DNA from: Parafrigoribacterium mesophilum
Lineage (GTDB): Bacteria > Actinomycetota > Actinomycetes > Actinomycetales > Microbacteriaceae
Length of the DNA: 64,000 nucleotides
Assembly (NCBI RefSeq): GCF_039652555.1
Contig: NZ_JBDJAF010000001.1
Span: 372,001-436,000, forward strand
Direction: 5' to 3'
Positions 8,875-17,967 of this stretch are shown here, one piece after another. The number at the start of each line of letters is the position of its first letter. The first letter of the stretch is position 1. The notes beneath the pieces were generated by a model. That model was not told the origin of the DNA and made no database searches. It saw only the letters and a list, made by a program, of their open reading frames with translations. Position numbers and translations under genes: made by a program.

Positions 8875-8914
8875 TGTACAACCCACAAACGTCGGGATCG
8901 AGGAACAAATCGTG

Positions 8915-9160
8915 ATGGGATACGGATACGGATATTCAGGCATGGCGTGGATGTGGCCATGGATGCTCATCGGAGCGTTGCTGTCACTGGCGGTCGTGGC
9001 CGCACTTGTGGTGCTGATCGTCTGGATTGCGCGCGGCGGCCGCTTCAATGCGCAGTTCCCCGCTGGCGCTGGCAATGCCCGGCAGATCCTCGACGAACGA
9101 TACGCACGCGGGGACATTGACGAGGACGACTACCGGAAACGACGCGACGGATTGCAGTAA
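8915..9160 (+). CDS. Small SHOCT-domain membrane protein
   Basis: An 81-residue protein: a short Gly/Tyr and Trp/Met-rich N-terminus, one transmembrane helix (about residues 14-40) and a C-terminal SHOCT motif (ILDERYARGDIDEDDYRKR). The GAGGAA upstream supports 8915, with GTG at 8912 equally possible. SHOCT domains are short oligomerisation modules; this gene probably shares the transcript of the DUF3105 gene. Confidence 0.8.
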   Translation: MGYGYGYSGMAWMWPWMLIGALLSLAVVAALVVLIVWIARGGRFNAQFPAGAGNARQILDERYARGDIDEDDYRKRRDGLQ

Positions 9161-9679
9161 GCGAACTCCCCTTAGGGGCGGCGCAGCTCTCCGGCATCGC
9201 CTCTCATGAGCCCCGCTGTTGCCCCATCGGGAATGTTGTCATGCGGTAGGTCCAGTTTTCGATAGGGCGTTCCCACCATTGCCAGGCAGCGCTGGTCTTG
9301 AGCGCGTTAACTCGTGCGTGGCGGCTGAAAGGGCGATACCACTTGCACGAGTCCGGATTCAGGTAATGGAAGTGATCCGCGTGGCTCTACTTGTCTGTCG
9401 GCAGTGCAGGAAAACACCAGCTGTGTACGCACCGGCTAAGGTCAAGAACACCGGCCTCCCCGTCACCGCTGTCGCCCAACCTCGTGATCGTCCCATATCC
9501 ACCTCCGTGATCATGTTGCGAGGACCGGTTGAATCCCTGATGTACAACCGATCAAGACTCTGCGCAAGCCAAACGGCAGCCTCATCACGATCCGTCATTG
9601 TCCGTGTCAGTAGGCCGGTGGAGAATCAGATACCGCATACGCTTGATTTACACTCACCACAATTTGGAGGTTCCCGACT
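9161..9679. other. Intergenic region without convincing gene
   Basis: It separates the copper module from the restriction module. A small CCCCTTAGGGG palindrome (9168-9178) lies just after the SHOCT gene. A 79-codon minus-strand ORF (9359-9598) and a plus-strand ORF from 9219 have no recognisable family and no good ribosome site. A GGAGG site at about 9666 belongs to the mod gene. Confidence 0.5.
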
Positions 9680-11542
9680 ATGACGTCACCAGCCGGCCCC
9701 ACGCAGCACTCAGGCCGACTGGAACTGACTTGGACTGACAAACATCGCAGGCTGCTGTCGTTCGAGAACGGAACATTCCAATGGACCGATCCGTCTGACT
9801 ATCGCGTCAGCGAAGTCAGGCTGCTGCATGAGGTCGCTACCGTTGGAGCAGTGCATCCGGCTGAAAAACGCGCCGAGGACAACCTCCTCATACGTGGAGA
9901 TGCACTGCACGCACTCACGTCACTTGCCAAGATTCCTGAGTTCGCTGACGAATACCTCGGAAAGATCCGGCTCGCCTACATCGACCCGCCCTTCAACACC
10001 GGGCAGGCATTCGCTCAATACGACGACAACCTAGAACATTCCATCTGGCTCACGATGATGCGCGATCGTCTGCTCCAGATCCGGGACCTTCTCGCATCCG
10101 ATGGTTCGGTGTGGGTGCACCTGGACGACGCCGAAGTTCATCGCGCTCGTTTGGTACTAGACGAGGTATTTGGTCCGAAGGCGTTCGTGACAGAAATCGT
10201 GTGGGAGAAGGCTGATTCGCCTAGGAACTCGGCAAGGCAGTTCAGCACCGACCACGATTACATCCTTGTCTATGGTCGTGAAGAAGACTGGAGGCCAACT
10301 CGCCTTGCACGAACCGCTGAGTCCGACGTCATATACACCAATCCAGACAACGACGAGCGAGGCCCCTGGTACCCGGGGGACCCGTTCGCAACAAAGCCTT
10401 ACTCAAAGGGCGGCTTCACAATCGTTGGTCCCACGGGGCGTTCATTCTGTCCACCTCTCGGAAATTACTGGCGTGTATCTGAGGACCGGCTGCGGGAGCT
10501 GGACGCTGACAACCGTGTCTGGTGGGGACCCACGGGAGATGCGCGGCCTAGCCTCAAGAGATACCTGAGCGACGTGATGGATCTGGTCCCTCGAACCATT
10601 TGGACGAAGGAGGATGTCGGCTCGAATAGAACTTCAAAGAATGAGATCAAGAAACTCTTCCCGGGAAAAACACCGTTCAGTACACCCAAGCCGGAGAGGC
10701 TCATGGAACGGATCTTGCGGATTGCGACATCTCCCGGCGACATCATTCTCGACTGCTTCGCAGGGTCCGGAACGACTGCAGCTGTAGCACACAAACTTGG
10801 CCGGCGCTGGGTAACTGTTGAGTGGTCGCGCGACACGGTTGAGGGATTCACCATGCCGCGGCTCTCAAAAGTCATCGGGGGCGAAGATCAGGGCGGTGTG
10901 ACCCGGACGCTTACGGTAGAGGCTGTCAATGATGCGCTGCCGGCCGAGATTCCTGTAGAGAGGGTGAAGGCGGCAGTCTTGGTGTTGAAGAGCCTTAACG
11001 GCTATGGGCTGTTGGACTCGGCCATATCTTCCACCGACCTCTCAAAGGTGCTCAGAGCTCTTCGCGGCCTCTCAAAGACACGCAAAGTGACGGTGACCAA
11101 TTGGTCAGGTGGTGGAGGTTTCCGCGTGCTCGACGTAGGACCCTCAATGTTTGATGAAGAAGATGGCCAGATCCTTCTTGCCCCCTGGGCCGCCGGGGAT
11201 CGTCTTGCGGAAGCCGTGGCCGCTCAATACAACTTTGAGTTTGAGACAGATGTGCCGTTCAGCGGTCGCCGTGGGAACGAACGACTTGCAGTCATCGACG
11301 GTCTTGTCAACGATGCCGTGATCGATTTCCTGTTGGGTTGGTTACCGCCAGGTGAACTTCTTGTCGCGTATGGAACGGGGGTAGACCCATACGCTCAGGA
11401 GCGATTGGCCGAAGAACATCGCGGCTCCACACTCGAGAAAATACCCGAGGCGATCATTTCAAACTACCGACAGGTGAATCGCAGAACCAACGGGCTCAAT
11501 TGGGCTGCCCCGCTCGTCAATGCGACAAGCAAGGGGCAGTAA
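9680..11542 (+). CDS. mod: Type III DNA methyltransferase (Mod), N6-adenine
   Basis: A 620-residue beta-class adenine methyltransferase. The catalytic motif IV is DPPF (residues 102-105) in the segment IDPPFNTG; the AdoMet-binding motif I is FAGSG (about 360-364), and the IV-before-I order defines the beta class to which type III Mod subunits belong. The region between should hold target recognition. GGAGG lies 10 bases before the ATG. The stop overlaps the start of res (TAATG), so Mod and Res are made together. Recognition sequence cannot be predicted. Confidence 0.92.
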   Translation: MTSPAGPTQHSGRLELTWTDKHRRLLSFENGTFQWTDPSDYRVSEVRLLHEVATVGAVHPAEKRAEDNLLIRGDALHALTSLAKIPEFADEYLGKIRLAYIDPPFNTGQAFAQYDDNLEHSIWLTMMRDRLLQIRDLLASDGSVWVHLDDAEVHRARLVLDEVFGPKAFVTEIVWEKADSPRNSARQFSTDHDYILVYGREEDWRPTRLARTAESDVIYTNPDNDERGPWYPGDPFATKPYSKGGFTIVGPTGRSFCPPLGNYWRVSEDRLRELDADNRVWWGPTGDARPSLKRYLSDVMDLVPRTIWTKEDVGSNRTSKNEIKKLFPGKTPFSTPKPERLMERILRIATSPGDIILDCFAGSGTTAAVAHKLGRRWVTVEWSRDTVEGFTMPRLSKVIGGEDQGGVTRTLTVEAVNDALPAEIPVERVKAAVLVLKSLNGYGLLDSAISSTDLSKVLRALRGLSKTRKVTVTNWSGGGGFRVLDVGPSMFDEEDGQILLAPWAAGDRLAEAVAAQYNFEFETDVPFSGRRGNERLAVIDGLVNDAVIDFLLGWLPPGELLVAYGTGVDPYAQERLAEEHRGSTLEKIPEAIISNYRQVNRRTNGLNWAAPLVNATSKGQ

Positions 11543-14043
11543 TGACACGCGAACTTCATGTCGACGAGAGTCTTATCGAACAGATCGGGCGCCGGATGTG
11601 CTTACGGGAGCCGAATCGTCAAGCGCTTGAAACTGTCGCGGCGTACGTGTCTGAGCATTATGATTTCTACGGTCGTCCTGCCCCATTCGAAGGTGTTATC
11701 GCCTCAGCAACGGGAGTGGGAAAGACCTACGTGATGGCGGCCGCGATCGATTACCTTTCGCAGTCTCGGGGGTGGACAGACTTCGTCATTGTCGTGCCTG
11801 GCGCAACGATTCGTGAGAAAACAATCGCGAACTTCACACCCGGCGCTGCAAAATCGCTCACACGGTTGCTCGGAGTAAAGACTGCGCTCATCACCTCGGA
11901 AAACTACAACACGCCAGCCATGGCGAACGTCATAAACGATCCAGGCGTGGTGAAAGTTTACGTACTAACTGTGCAGATTCTTCTCAAGCCGAATGAAGGT
12001 CTCGCGCGACGCACTCACCAGTTCACGGAAGGGTTGGGCGGCAAGCTTTACGGGATACTAAAAGCACGCGAAGATCTCGTGGTCCTGGCCGACGAACACC
12101 ATCTCTATTACGGACCGAAATTCTCCGAGGCGGTGCGCGGACTAAATCCCAAAGTTCTCCTGGGACTTACAGCAACGCCGCACAAGTCCACCTCCGAGGA
12201 TGAGATCATCTTCAGGTACCCGCTCGCCGCTGCGATCGGCGAGAAGTACGTGAAGACTCCCGTCATTGTGGGGCGCAAAGACGACCGTAAGGACATGCAA
12301 ACAAAACTCCTCGATGGTACGACTTTGCTTGAGTACAAGGAAGATGCCGTCGCCGCCTACCGCTTGAAACAAGTCGATGCGCCAGCAGTCAATCCAGTAA
12401 TGCTTGTCCTCGCACGGGACACTACCGAGGCAGACAAGATCGCGAACATGCTGCGCGACCCCTCATTCAAGCATGGACACTATGTCGATGCGGTGATTCA
12501 GGTCGACTCTTCCGTGACAGAGAAAAACGAGCCTGCTATGTGGGAACGTCTGTCGAAGGTGGAGAATCCGGACTCGCACATTCGTGTGATCGTATCAGTC
12601 CGAATGCTCAAAGAAGGTTGGGACGTCAAGAACGTCTACGTCCTTCTCTCCACACAGCCTTCACTATCCGAGGTTCTCACTGAGCAAGTGCTCGGCCGAG
12701 GCCTGCGATTACCTTTCGGGAAGTACACGGGCATACAGATGCTTGACACGCTCGAGATCATTGCACACGACAAATTCCGCACACTTCTTGACAGGGCCGG
12801 CGTACTTAGCGAGGACTTTGTGTCGTACAGAACCCGAGCCACGATCAAGACCACTGATACTGGCGATCCATACCTGAGCCGGGACGAACAAGAAACTGGC
12901 CGCGGACTTGTGGAGGCAGCCGGTGCCGACGTCGGGACCCAGCCGGAGACAGATGGCTTCGTGCAGATCAGCGACCTCGATTCGCGAGAAACCATGGGCC
13001 GCGACACGAGAGATGTCCTGGCGCGTCCCGCAGTCACCCTGCGGCCAGACGCACCCGGCATCGAACTGCCAATTCTGAGAGCTACTCGCGTCGGTGCGTC
13101 TTTCTCTTTGAGAGACATCACCGACGAGGCCCCATTTCGGGAACTCGGACGTCGCCTACGTGTGAACCCAGACGTAGAACTTCGGCGAATGACAGTATCG
13201 GCCAAACGAGTCCGCGGAGTGGACGGAGTCGAACGCCTTCAGCTAGTTCGTACGACAGCCAAAGACCGGGTAACCACTCAGGTCGCCGTTAAGCTAACCG
13301 TGGAATGGCTGCGTGAACAGCTCCTGCAGGCGATGCTAGCTTCGCCTTCTGTGAGCGCTCGAAAGGATCAGCGCGAGATCGAGAAGCTGGCCGCACAACC
13401 ACTGCTCGATGCGTTTTTTGACGGGCTCAACGGCGGCGCAGACGAATTGCTCTCGGCCTACCTTGACCGTGCGATAGTGCGTCTCGTTCGCCTCGTCAAT
13501 GACGAACAGCACCGGTTATCGTCGACCGCTGAGACCGAGCAAGTCGCCATCGGACGCTCGTTCGTACCCTGTAGACAAAACACCCGGTCGTACGAAAGCG
13601 ATGATGTTCGCGATTCATTCAGTCGAGATACCGCATACTCCGGATTCAGGAAGTCGGTCATGACTTCCGATTGGTTCGACTCGGAGCCCGAACGCGATGT
13701 CGCTCTCTTGCTCGATGACGATGAGTCGGCCAAGTGGTGGCTAAGACTGCAAAACGGCGACCTGCCAATTAATTGGCGGCGCACCGGAGATGGCTATAAC
13801 CCTGACTTCTTGGTCAGCCTTGCCGACGGTGAGCGATGGATCGTGGAAGTCAAGGCGGATAACCAGATGACGACCGAGTCAGTACAAAGGAAGCGAAACG
13901 CAGCAAAGAAATGGTCTAACTATGTCAATACATCGCCAGCCTTTAGCGCAGGCCCGAAATGGCACTATGTGCTGGTCTCAGAATCGGATGTACGTGACGC
14001 TAACGGCTCATGGGCCGCACTCCGAGGTCTCGGAGGAGCGTGA
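11542..14043 (+). CDS. res: Type III restriction enzyme, Res subunit (helicase-nuclease)
   Basis: An 833-residue SF2 helicase with a C-terminal nuclease. Walker A is ATGVGKT (about residues 57-63), motif II is DEHH (about 183-186) rather than the more usual DEAH-like form, motif III is TATPHKS, and motif VI lies around LGRGLRLPFG. The last 100 residues carry a PD-(D/E)xK-type nuclease (PDFLV, then IVEVKAD). With Mod it forms the complete type III system that cuts unmodified DNA. The start is fixed by the TAATG overlap with mod. Confidence 0.92.
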   Translation: MTRELHVDESLIEQIGRRMCLREPNRQALETVAAYVSEHYDFYGRPAPFEGVIASATGVGKTYVMAAAIDYLSQSRGWTDFVIVVPGATIREKTIANFTPGAAKSLTRLLGVKTALITSENYNTPAMANVINDPGVVKVYVLTVQILLKPNEGLARRTHQFTEGLGGKLYGILKAREDLVVLADEHHLYYGPKFSEAVRGLNPKVLLGLTATPHKSTSEDEIIFRYPLAAAIGEKYVKTPVIVGRKDDRKDMQTKLLDGTTLLEYKEDAVAAYRLKQVDAPAVNPVMLVLARDTTEADKIANMLRDPSFKHGHYVDAVIQVDSSVTEKNEPAMWERLSKVENPDSHIRVIVSVRMLKEGWDVKNVYVLLSTQPSLSEVLTEQVLGRGLRLPFGKYTGIQMLDTLEIIAHDKFRTLLDRAGVLSEDFVSYRTRATIKTTDTGDPYLSRDEQETGRGLVEAAGADVGTQPETDGFVQISDLDSRETMGRDTRDVLARPAVTLRPDAPGIELPILRATRVGASFSLRDITDEAPFRELGRRLRVNPDVELRRMTVSAKRVRGVDGVERLQLVRTTAKDRVTTQVAVKLTVEWLREQLLQAMLASPSVSARKDQREIEKLAAQPLLDAFFDGLNGGADELLSAYLDRAIVRLVRLVNDEQHRLSSTAETEQVAIGRSFVPCRQNTRSYESDDVRDSFSRDTAYSGFRKSVMTSDWFDSEPERDVALLLDDDESAKWWLRLQNGDLPINWRRTGDGYNPDFLVSLADGERWIVEVKADNQMTTESVQRKRNAAKKWSNYVNTSPAFSAGPKWHYVLVSESDVRDANGSWAALRGLGGA

Positions 14044-14715
14044 GGGCCGCGGCTCTACGAACTTCCCCAAGGTGCGTCAGGTTCGCTGGCAAGAAATGAG
14101 GGATGTGTTCTAACCGTCTCGCGCCTAGCAAGCGTGTAAAACGCAACTCGCTGCGGGCTGGCATTCCAAAGGGACCACGGCTGAGCACCAAGACGTCGGA
14201 TCACAAGGTCGCGCAACACGCCGTCTATGCCGCCAGCGTGGCAGGCTCATCCTAAACCGCCGAGCCACCTTTCGATCAGACACCTCAGTGGCGGTTTTCA
14301 GGCCGGGACGTCTCGAACCGTGGCGTACCGAGATTCGGGGTCACTCCATCAAAGGCGAACCGGCCGTCAGGTCCAACGTTCGCTAGCGAGTGGTCGATGA
14401 AAGCGTCACCCGATTAGCTGACATGTACTCTGCGATGGCGGCAGGTGCTCCCCGAACGTATGTCAGCGTGAACACCGGTCAAGCAATTCGTCGCTGTAGG
14501 CGGCTCGCTGACGGGCGTTCCGGTGGCGGACGGTGTATTCCGATCCGCCACCGTCGCTAAGTAGCCGAGTACTGCCGCCCTCACCTCCGGGTGTTCGCGC
14601 GCACCTGGTCGGTATGAGTTCTCCACAGTCTCAGACCGATTCGTGTCGCCGGGGCTTCCCCGGGTCGAGCATGTTCCCTGCCGGTGTGCGCACCGCACAC
14701 CGGAACGGAGGAATC
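14044..14715. other. Intergenic region after the type III system
   Basis: Contains a terminator-like hairpin (14254-14298). A 50-codon plus-strand ORF (14103-14255) encoding a very basic peptide lies before it; it has no clear ribosome site and no recognised family, so it is not called as a gene. The rest (14300-14700) shows no supported gene. Confidence 0.45.
14254..14298 (+). terminator. Putative rho-independent terminator downstream of res
   Basis: AAACCGCC at 14254-14261 can pair with GGCGGTTT at 14290-14297, with an inner GCCAC/GTGGC alternative, followed by a short T run. It is 210 bases beyond the res stop, so it may end that transcript or the small ORF before it. The long loop makes it only moderately convincing. 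Confidence 0.45.
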
Positions 14716-14976
14716 ATGCCGAACCGAGAATCGCTCGATGACACTTTGCAGCGTGTCGGACTTGCCTGTCTGATGTGGCACCCGGCGATCGCCGTTGACG
14801 AGCCAGGCTACGAGCTTGTCACCGATGTGGACTGGTGCCTGGAACCCGTCCGCGACCTCGTCGAGGACCAACGTGCCCGACTGGGAGAGGCAATTGGTCG
14901 AGCCATCGCCGATCCGACAGGCTCCCGGCAGTACCTGTTTGACGTGTTGCTTAGTCTCGCTTCCGATTCTGAGTAG
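14716..14976 (+). CDS. Hypothetical protein, 86 aa
   Basis: A short acidic, probably helical soluble protein with no signal peptide or membrane segment. The start at 14716 is preceded by GGAGGA at 5 bases; longer in-frame N-termini lack this. The stop lies two bases before the next gene's GTG, so the two are likely cotranscribed. Family not recognised. Confidence 0.6.
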   Translation: MPNRESLDDTLQRVGLACLMWHPAIAVDEPGYELVTDVDWCLEPVRDLVEDQRARLGEAIGRAIADPTGSRQYLFDVLLSLASDSE

Positions 14977-14978
14977 TC

Positions 14979-16073
14979 GTGCCCCGGGATCTGGCGTCCT
15001 CGTCCGACACACCGCCCGAGCGCGACGCCGAGCACCTCGCTTCTGCTCGGGAGCGGGCACGGCGGGAATATGCGCGCGCGTATCGGGAGCGAAACCGTGA
15101 GCGGATTCGCGAGTCCAATCGGGAGAGCGAGCGGGTGCGCCGTCAGAAGGCCGTCTCCCAGCGTGAACAACGCCAGAAGGCGCGCGAGCGGGCGCGGGAC
15201 TGGGCACGAGGCAATCCGGAGCGGGCGGCGGCGAACAAGCGTCTGTATGCAAAGCGACATCCGGAGCGGGTACGCGAGCACCAACGGAATTACTACGAGC
15301 GCCATAGGGAAGAGATCGCGGCACGTGCCACGGCACGACGGGATGCTGCGCCCGAACGGACGCAGGAACGAGGCCGCCAGCGGCGCTCTAAAAATAAGGT
15401 ACGGCGAGCTGAGCTTCAGCGACAGTACCGGTCCGATCCCGCCGTCTACGAGCGGATGCTTGCTCAGAATCGGGAGCGGAAGCGCTTGGATCGCCGCCTC
15501 GCCGCGGCGGGCTTGCCGCTAAGGAAGCTTCATCGGGTGCCGGCACGAGAGGTGCGCGCGAACGCTGCGGCCGCGGCGGAGTTCTATTCGAGAAACCGCA
15601 CCATGCAGGAGCGAGCCCGAATCCGCAGTAGCTATTCCCCGACCCCACCAGAACTGCTGGCGGACTGGGCGCGGACCTCGGCGCTCGCACGCCGCCGCGC
15701 GGCACTATTGCACCGGTTCGAAAGTGACTTACGCAAGCAGATGACCCGGCATGGCGCTCGAATCCGGGGTGAGGTGGAGCTGGACTCGCGAGCACGTGTG
15801 CTCCGCGGCAAGGCACCGCTGAACCTGGACGAAGAAGTTCGACGGCGAATTGCCGACAAGCTGCTGGATCGCACCAACGACGCACCGTGGCTCCGCAGAC
15901 AACTCGCCCTGCGCCCTGTCGTATCACATCAGCAACTACCAGAGCCGCTCACCTGGGCTGGCCCAAACTTGGTCCCCCATCGAGACCATCCCGGACTCGG
16001 CGCTTCAAACGCGCAGAGCTTAGCTAGCCGGGTACGTCAGAGCCCCGTCCGAGATTTCGGCCACGAGCTTTAG
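14979..16073 (+). CDS. Arg-rich, repeat-containing charged protein
   Basis: A 364-residue protein dominated by Arg, Glu and Ala. Residues about 20-140 hold degenerate units resembling NPERxRxxxRxYxxRHxE, an arrangement that predicts long basic helices able to bind nucleic acid. The C-terminal third is less repetitive. It begins with GTG two bases after the previous stop, so the pair forms an operon. No catalytic motif is visible. Similar Arg-rich repeats occur in phage and mobile-element proteins, sometimes beside HNH nucleases, but no nuclease motif is present here. The uninterrupted frame and translational linkage support a real gene; function unknown. Confidence 0.62.
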   Translation: MPRDLASSSDTPPERDAEHLASARERARREYARAYRERNRERIRESNRESERVRRQKAVSQREQRQKARERARDWARGNPERAAANKRLYAKRHPERVREHQRNYYERHREEIAARATARRDAAPERTQERGRQRRSKNKVRRAELQRQYRSDPAVYERMLAQNRERKRLDRRLAAAGLPLRKLHRVPAREVRANAAAAAEFYSRNRTMQERARIRSSYSPTPPELLADWARTSALARRRAALLHRFESDLRKQMTRHGARIRGEVELDSRARVLRGKAPLNLDEEVRRRIADKLLDRTNDAPWLRRQLALRPVVSHQQLPEPLTWAGPNLVPHRDHPGLGASNAQSLASRVRQSPVRDFGHEL

Positions 16074-16243
16074 TCCGGATCCGAGCCGTGAAGTAGGGTT
16101 TCGATACCACACAATGGGTCTGGTGCAATGGGGCTGTGGCCACCCGAAGTACCGCCAGAGCTATCTGGTTGACGTTGTGCCGCTCCAGGCCGCCGATCTC
16201 TTATTGCAAGCTTGTCGGTGTGGCCTCAGGTATATTTGGGTGC

Positions 16244-16307
16244 ACGGTGATGGATCCCGCCGGAGCGTCGCATCGCTCGAACCGCAGTGCACGCTAATGG
16301 TTCCTGC
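16244..16307 (+). promoter_or_regulatory. Fluoride riboswitch (crcB motif) 1
   Basis: The sequence has the conserved crcB-motif elements in order: GGTGATGGAT, CGCC closing the first stem, AACCGC, then GCTAATGGTTCCTGC at the 3' end. The loop GGA can pair with TCC of the 3' segment to form the pseudoknot. The terminal CCTGC (16303-16307) can instead pair with GCAGG (16326-16330), which overlaps the ribosome-binding region of crcB. This suggests translational control, with fluoride freeing the site. The aptamer family is known; the switching mechanism is inferred. Confidence 0.88.
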
Positions 16308-16336
16308 TTCTTCTTCGATTGAAGGGCAGGATTGCT

Positions 16337-16876
16337 GTGTCGGAAAATATCGCACCACTGCTGAACGGCCAGCCGTCGATTGACGGCGACCTTGAGCTTG
16401 CCGAGACACCGACAGCGGTACCACGGCCGGTGCACCTGCACTGGCGTTACCTGGGTTTAGTCCTGATCGGCGGCAGTCTCGGCACCGCCGCACGCTACCT
16501 GCTCTCCACCGTCATTCCGGACTGGCACGGACTCCCGCTGGGAACGTTCGCGATCAACGTTTCCGGTGCCTTCGCTCTTGGCGTGCTGCTGGAATCGCTC
16601 ATCCGACGAGGTGCGGATGAAGGGATGCGACGCACCCTGCGGCTGCTCGTGGGCACCGGCATCCTCGGTGGTTTCACCACCTATAGTTCGTTCTCGGTAG
16701 ACACCACTGGGCTGCTCGCGAACGATCATCTCCTGCTCGGGCTGATTTACTCTGCGGCCACACTGTGCATAGGCGCTGTGGCGGCCGCCGGCGGGATTGT
16801 GGTGGGGGCAGCCGCCCATGGATGGCGGCCAAGACGCTTTGCGTTCATGAGGCATGGCCGGGAAGTCAACCAATGA
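16337..16876 (+). CDS. crcB: CrcB/Fluc fluoride channel subunit 1
   Basis: A 179-residue, four-helix fluoride exporter subunit with a roughly 38-residue cytoplasmic N-terminal extension. Family motifs: GTAARYLL in helix 1, LGTFAINVSG in helix 2 and GGFTTYSSFS in the helix-3 break. Fluc channels are antiparallel dimers, and tandem crcB genes usually encode a heterodimer. GTG at 16337 is chosen because the AGGA in the riboswitch platform lies just upstream. A TTG at 16319 would begin inside the hairpin. Overlaps crcB2 as ATGA. It sits directly behind fluoride riboswitch 1. Confidence 0.93.
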   Translation: MSENIAPLLNGQPSIDGDLELAETPTAVPRPVHLHWRYLGLVLIGGSLGTAARYLLSTVIPDWHGLPLGTFAINVSGAFALGVLLESLIRRGADEGMRRTLRLLVGTGILGGFTTYSSFSVDTTGLLANDHLLLGLIYSAATLCIGAVAAAGGIVVGAAAHGWRPRRFAFMRHGREVNQ

Positions 16877-17253
16877 ATCCGTTAGTCATCGTTGCCCTTT
16901 CCATTGCCGGTGGGCTGGGTGCCGTGGCAAGACTCGTGCTCGATGGGTTCCTGCGCAGCCAGGTGAAAGTCGCCTTTCCCTTGGGCACGACGGTGATCAA
17001 TGTCACCGGATCGCTGCTCCTTGGACTTATCACCGGGCTCGCTCTCACTCACGCAATGCCGACAGAGTGGCGTCTCATTCTCGGTACAGGGTTTCTCGGC
17101 GGTTACACCACGTTCAGCACGGCAAGCTTTGAGACGGTACGGCTTGCCCAGGCCGGTCGCTATGTAGCGGCTCTCGGCAACGGTCTCGGAATGTTCGCTG
17201 TGGCTCTTCTGGCCGCCGGTGCCGGGCTCTGGCTCGGCTCCCTTCCGTGGTAA
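16873..17253 (+). CDS. crcB: CrcB/Fluc fluoride channel subunit 2
   Basis: A 126-residue four-helix protein with the same motifs as its neighbour (LGTTVINVTGS and GGYTTFSTASFE). It presumably inserts in the opposite orientation and dimerises with subunit 1 to form the two-pore fluoride channel. The start overlaps the stop of crcB1 (ATGA), so production is coupled. Confidence 0.94.
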   Translation: MNPLVIVALSIAGGLGAVARLVLDGFLRSQVKVAFPLGTTVINVTGSLLLGLITGLALTHAMPTEWRLILGTGFLGGYTTFSTASFETVRLAQAGRYVAALGNGLGMFAVALLAAGAGLWLGSLPW

Positions 17254-17295
17254 CCAACGTTCTGACAGAATAATCGCCTTGGGATCGGACACATC

Positions 17296-17814
17296 ATGGA
17301 CTCGAATGACCGCGGCAAGCGAAGCGGATACATCATTGTGGGCGTCGTCCCTCACCAGTCCGATCTTGTCGTGACCCAGGCTGCAGACCTCGCCGCTGAT
17401 CTCGGTGCCGAACTGGTCTGCGCCTTCGTGGATCGCGAACGCTATACCGCTTCCGAGAACCCTGACGGATCAGTTGTCGCAGTGCCGTTCGATCCCGACT
17501 TGCCGGAGTTCGGTGAGGCGGAATTTGATCCGGTCTTGGCCGGACACCTCGAGGATGTCCTTCGAGACCGTTCCGTCCATTGGAGTTTGCGGGCATTGGC
17601 TGGCGAGCCCGTACGAGCGTTGTCTCACCTCGCTGACACGCTCGACGCGCGCCTCATCGTCGTCGGCACGCGTGACGGTGCACGCTCGAGTATCCAGGAG
17701 TTCTTCGGCGGTTCGCTCGCTGTGCATTTGGCCCACCGACAGCATCGACCGGTGCTGGTCGTCCCGGTGGCACCCATTCCGCACGGCGAAAAGCTGCCCT
17801 GGGAGCGGGCCTAA
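17296..17814 (+). CDS. Universal stress protein (UspA family)
   Basis: A 172-residue single-domain Usp with the alpha/beta fold start YIIVGVVPHQSDLVV. The C-terminal nucleotide-binding pattern is VVGTRDGARSS, then a Gly-Gly-Ser segment before the last strand VLVVPV. Such proteins bind ATP or other nucleotides and often lie in fluoride-riboswitch operons. It follows crcB2 by 42 bases and is probably on the same fluoride-regulated transcript. Its 3' end is duplicated at 18451-18484. Confidence 0.88.
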   Translation: MDSNDRGKRSGYIIVGVVPHQSDLVVTQAADLAADLGAELVCAFVDRERYTASENPDGSVVAVPFDPDLPEFGEAEFDPVLAGHLEDVLRDRSVHWSLRALAGEPVRALSHLADTLDARLIVVGTRDGARSSIQEFFGGSLAVHLAHRQHRPVLVVPVAPIPHGEKLPWERA

Positions 17815-17816
17815 AC

Positions 17817-17963
17817 GTGCACCCGATTCTTGAACTCCCCGAAGCTGATGCTGCTGAGGAGCTTCTGCGCCAGTGCGCGGCCATTTGTGACGGATACGCA
17901 GAGCGGGTCTATTCCGCGCTGCGCGCCTCCGCCGGTCAGTTTCATCTAGCGATCGGAGAGTAG
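17817..17963 (+). CDS. Small 48-aa protein between uspA and DUF1232
   Basis: A GTG-initiated ORF of 48 codons lying between two genes of the same strand with 2-base and 4-base gaps. The peptide is acidic and helical with two Cys (LRQCAAICDGYAERVYSALR). The end of this ORF supplies the GGAGA ribosome site for the next gene, which fits an operon with coupled translation. No family recognised. Its filling of the whole gap and normal codon bias favour it being real. Confidence 0.55.
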   Translation: MHPILELPEADAAEELLRQCAAICDGYAERVYSALRASAGQFHLAIGE

Positions 17964-17967
17964 GACG

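Noticed and set aside
9168..9178. CCCCTTAGGGG palindrome as terminator or operator
   Set aside because: Too short and without a T run; similar C/G palindromes arise easily in this GC-rich DNA.
9359..9598. 79-codon minus-strand ORF before mod
   Set aside because: No ribosome site or recognisable family; region may hold a decayed gene but nothing supports a call.
14103..14255. 50-codon basic ORF after res
   Set aside because: No spaced ribosome site, no family; kept only as a note in the gap entry.
16114..16383. ORF overlapping fluoride riboswitch 1
   Set aside because: Runs through the aptamer and the crcB start in another frame; the RNA structure explains the sequence better.
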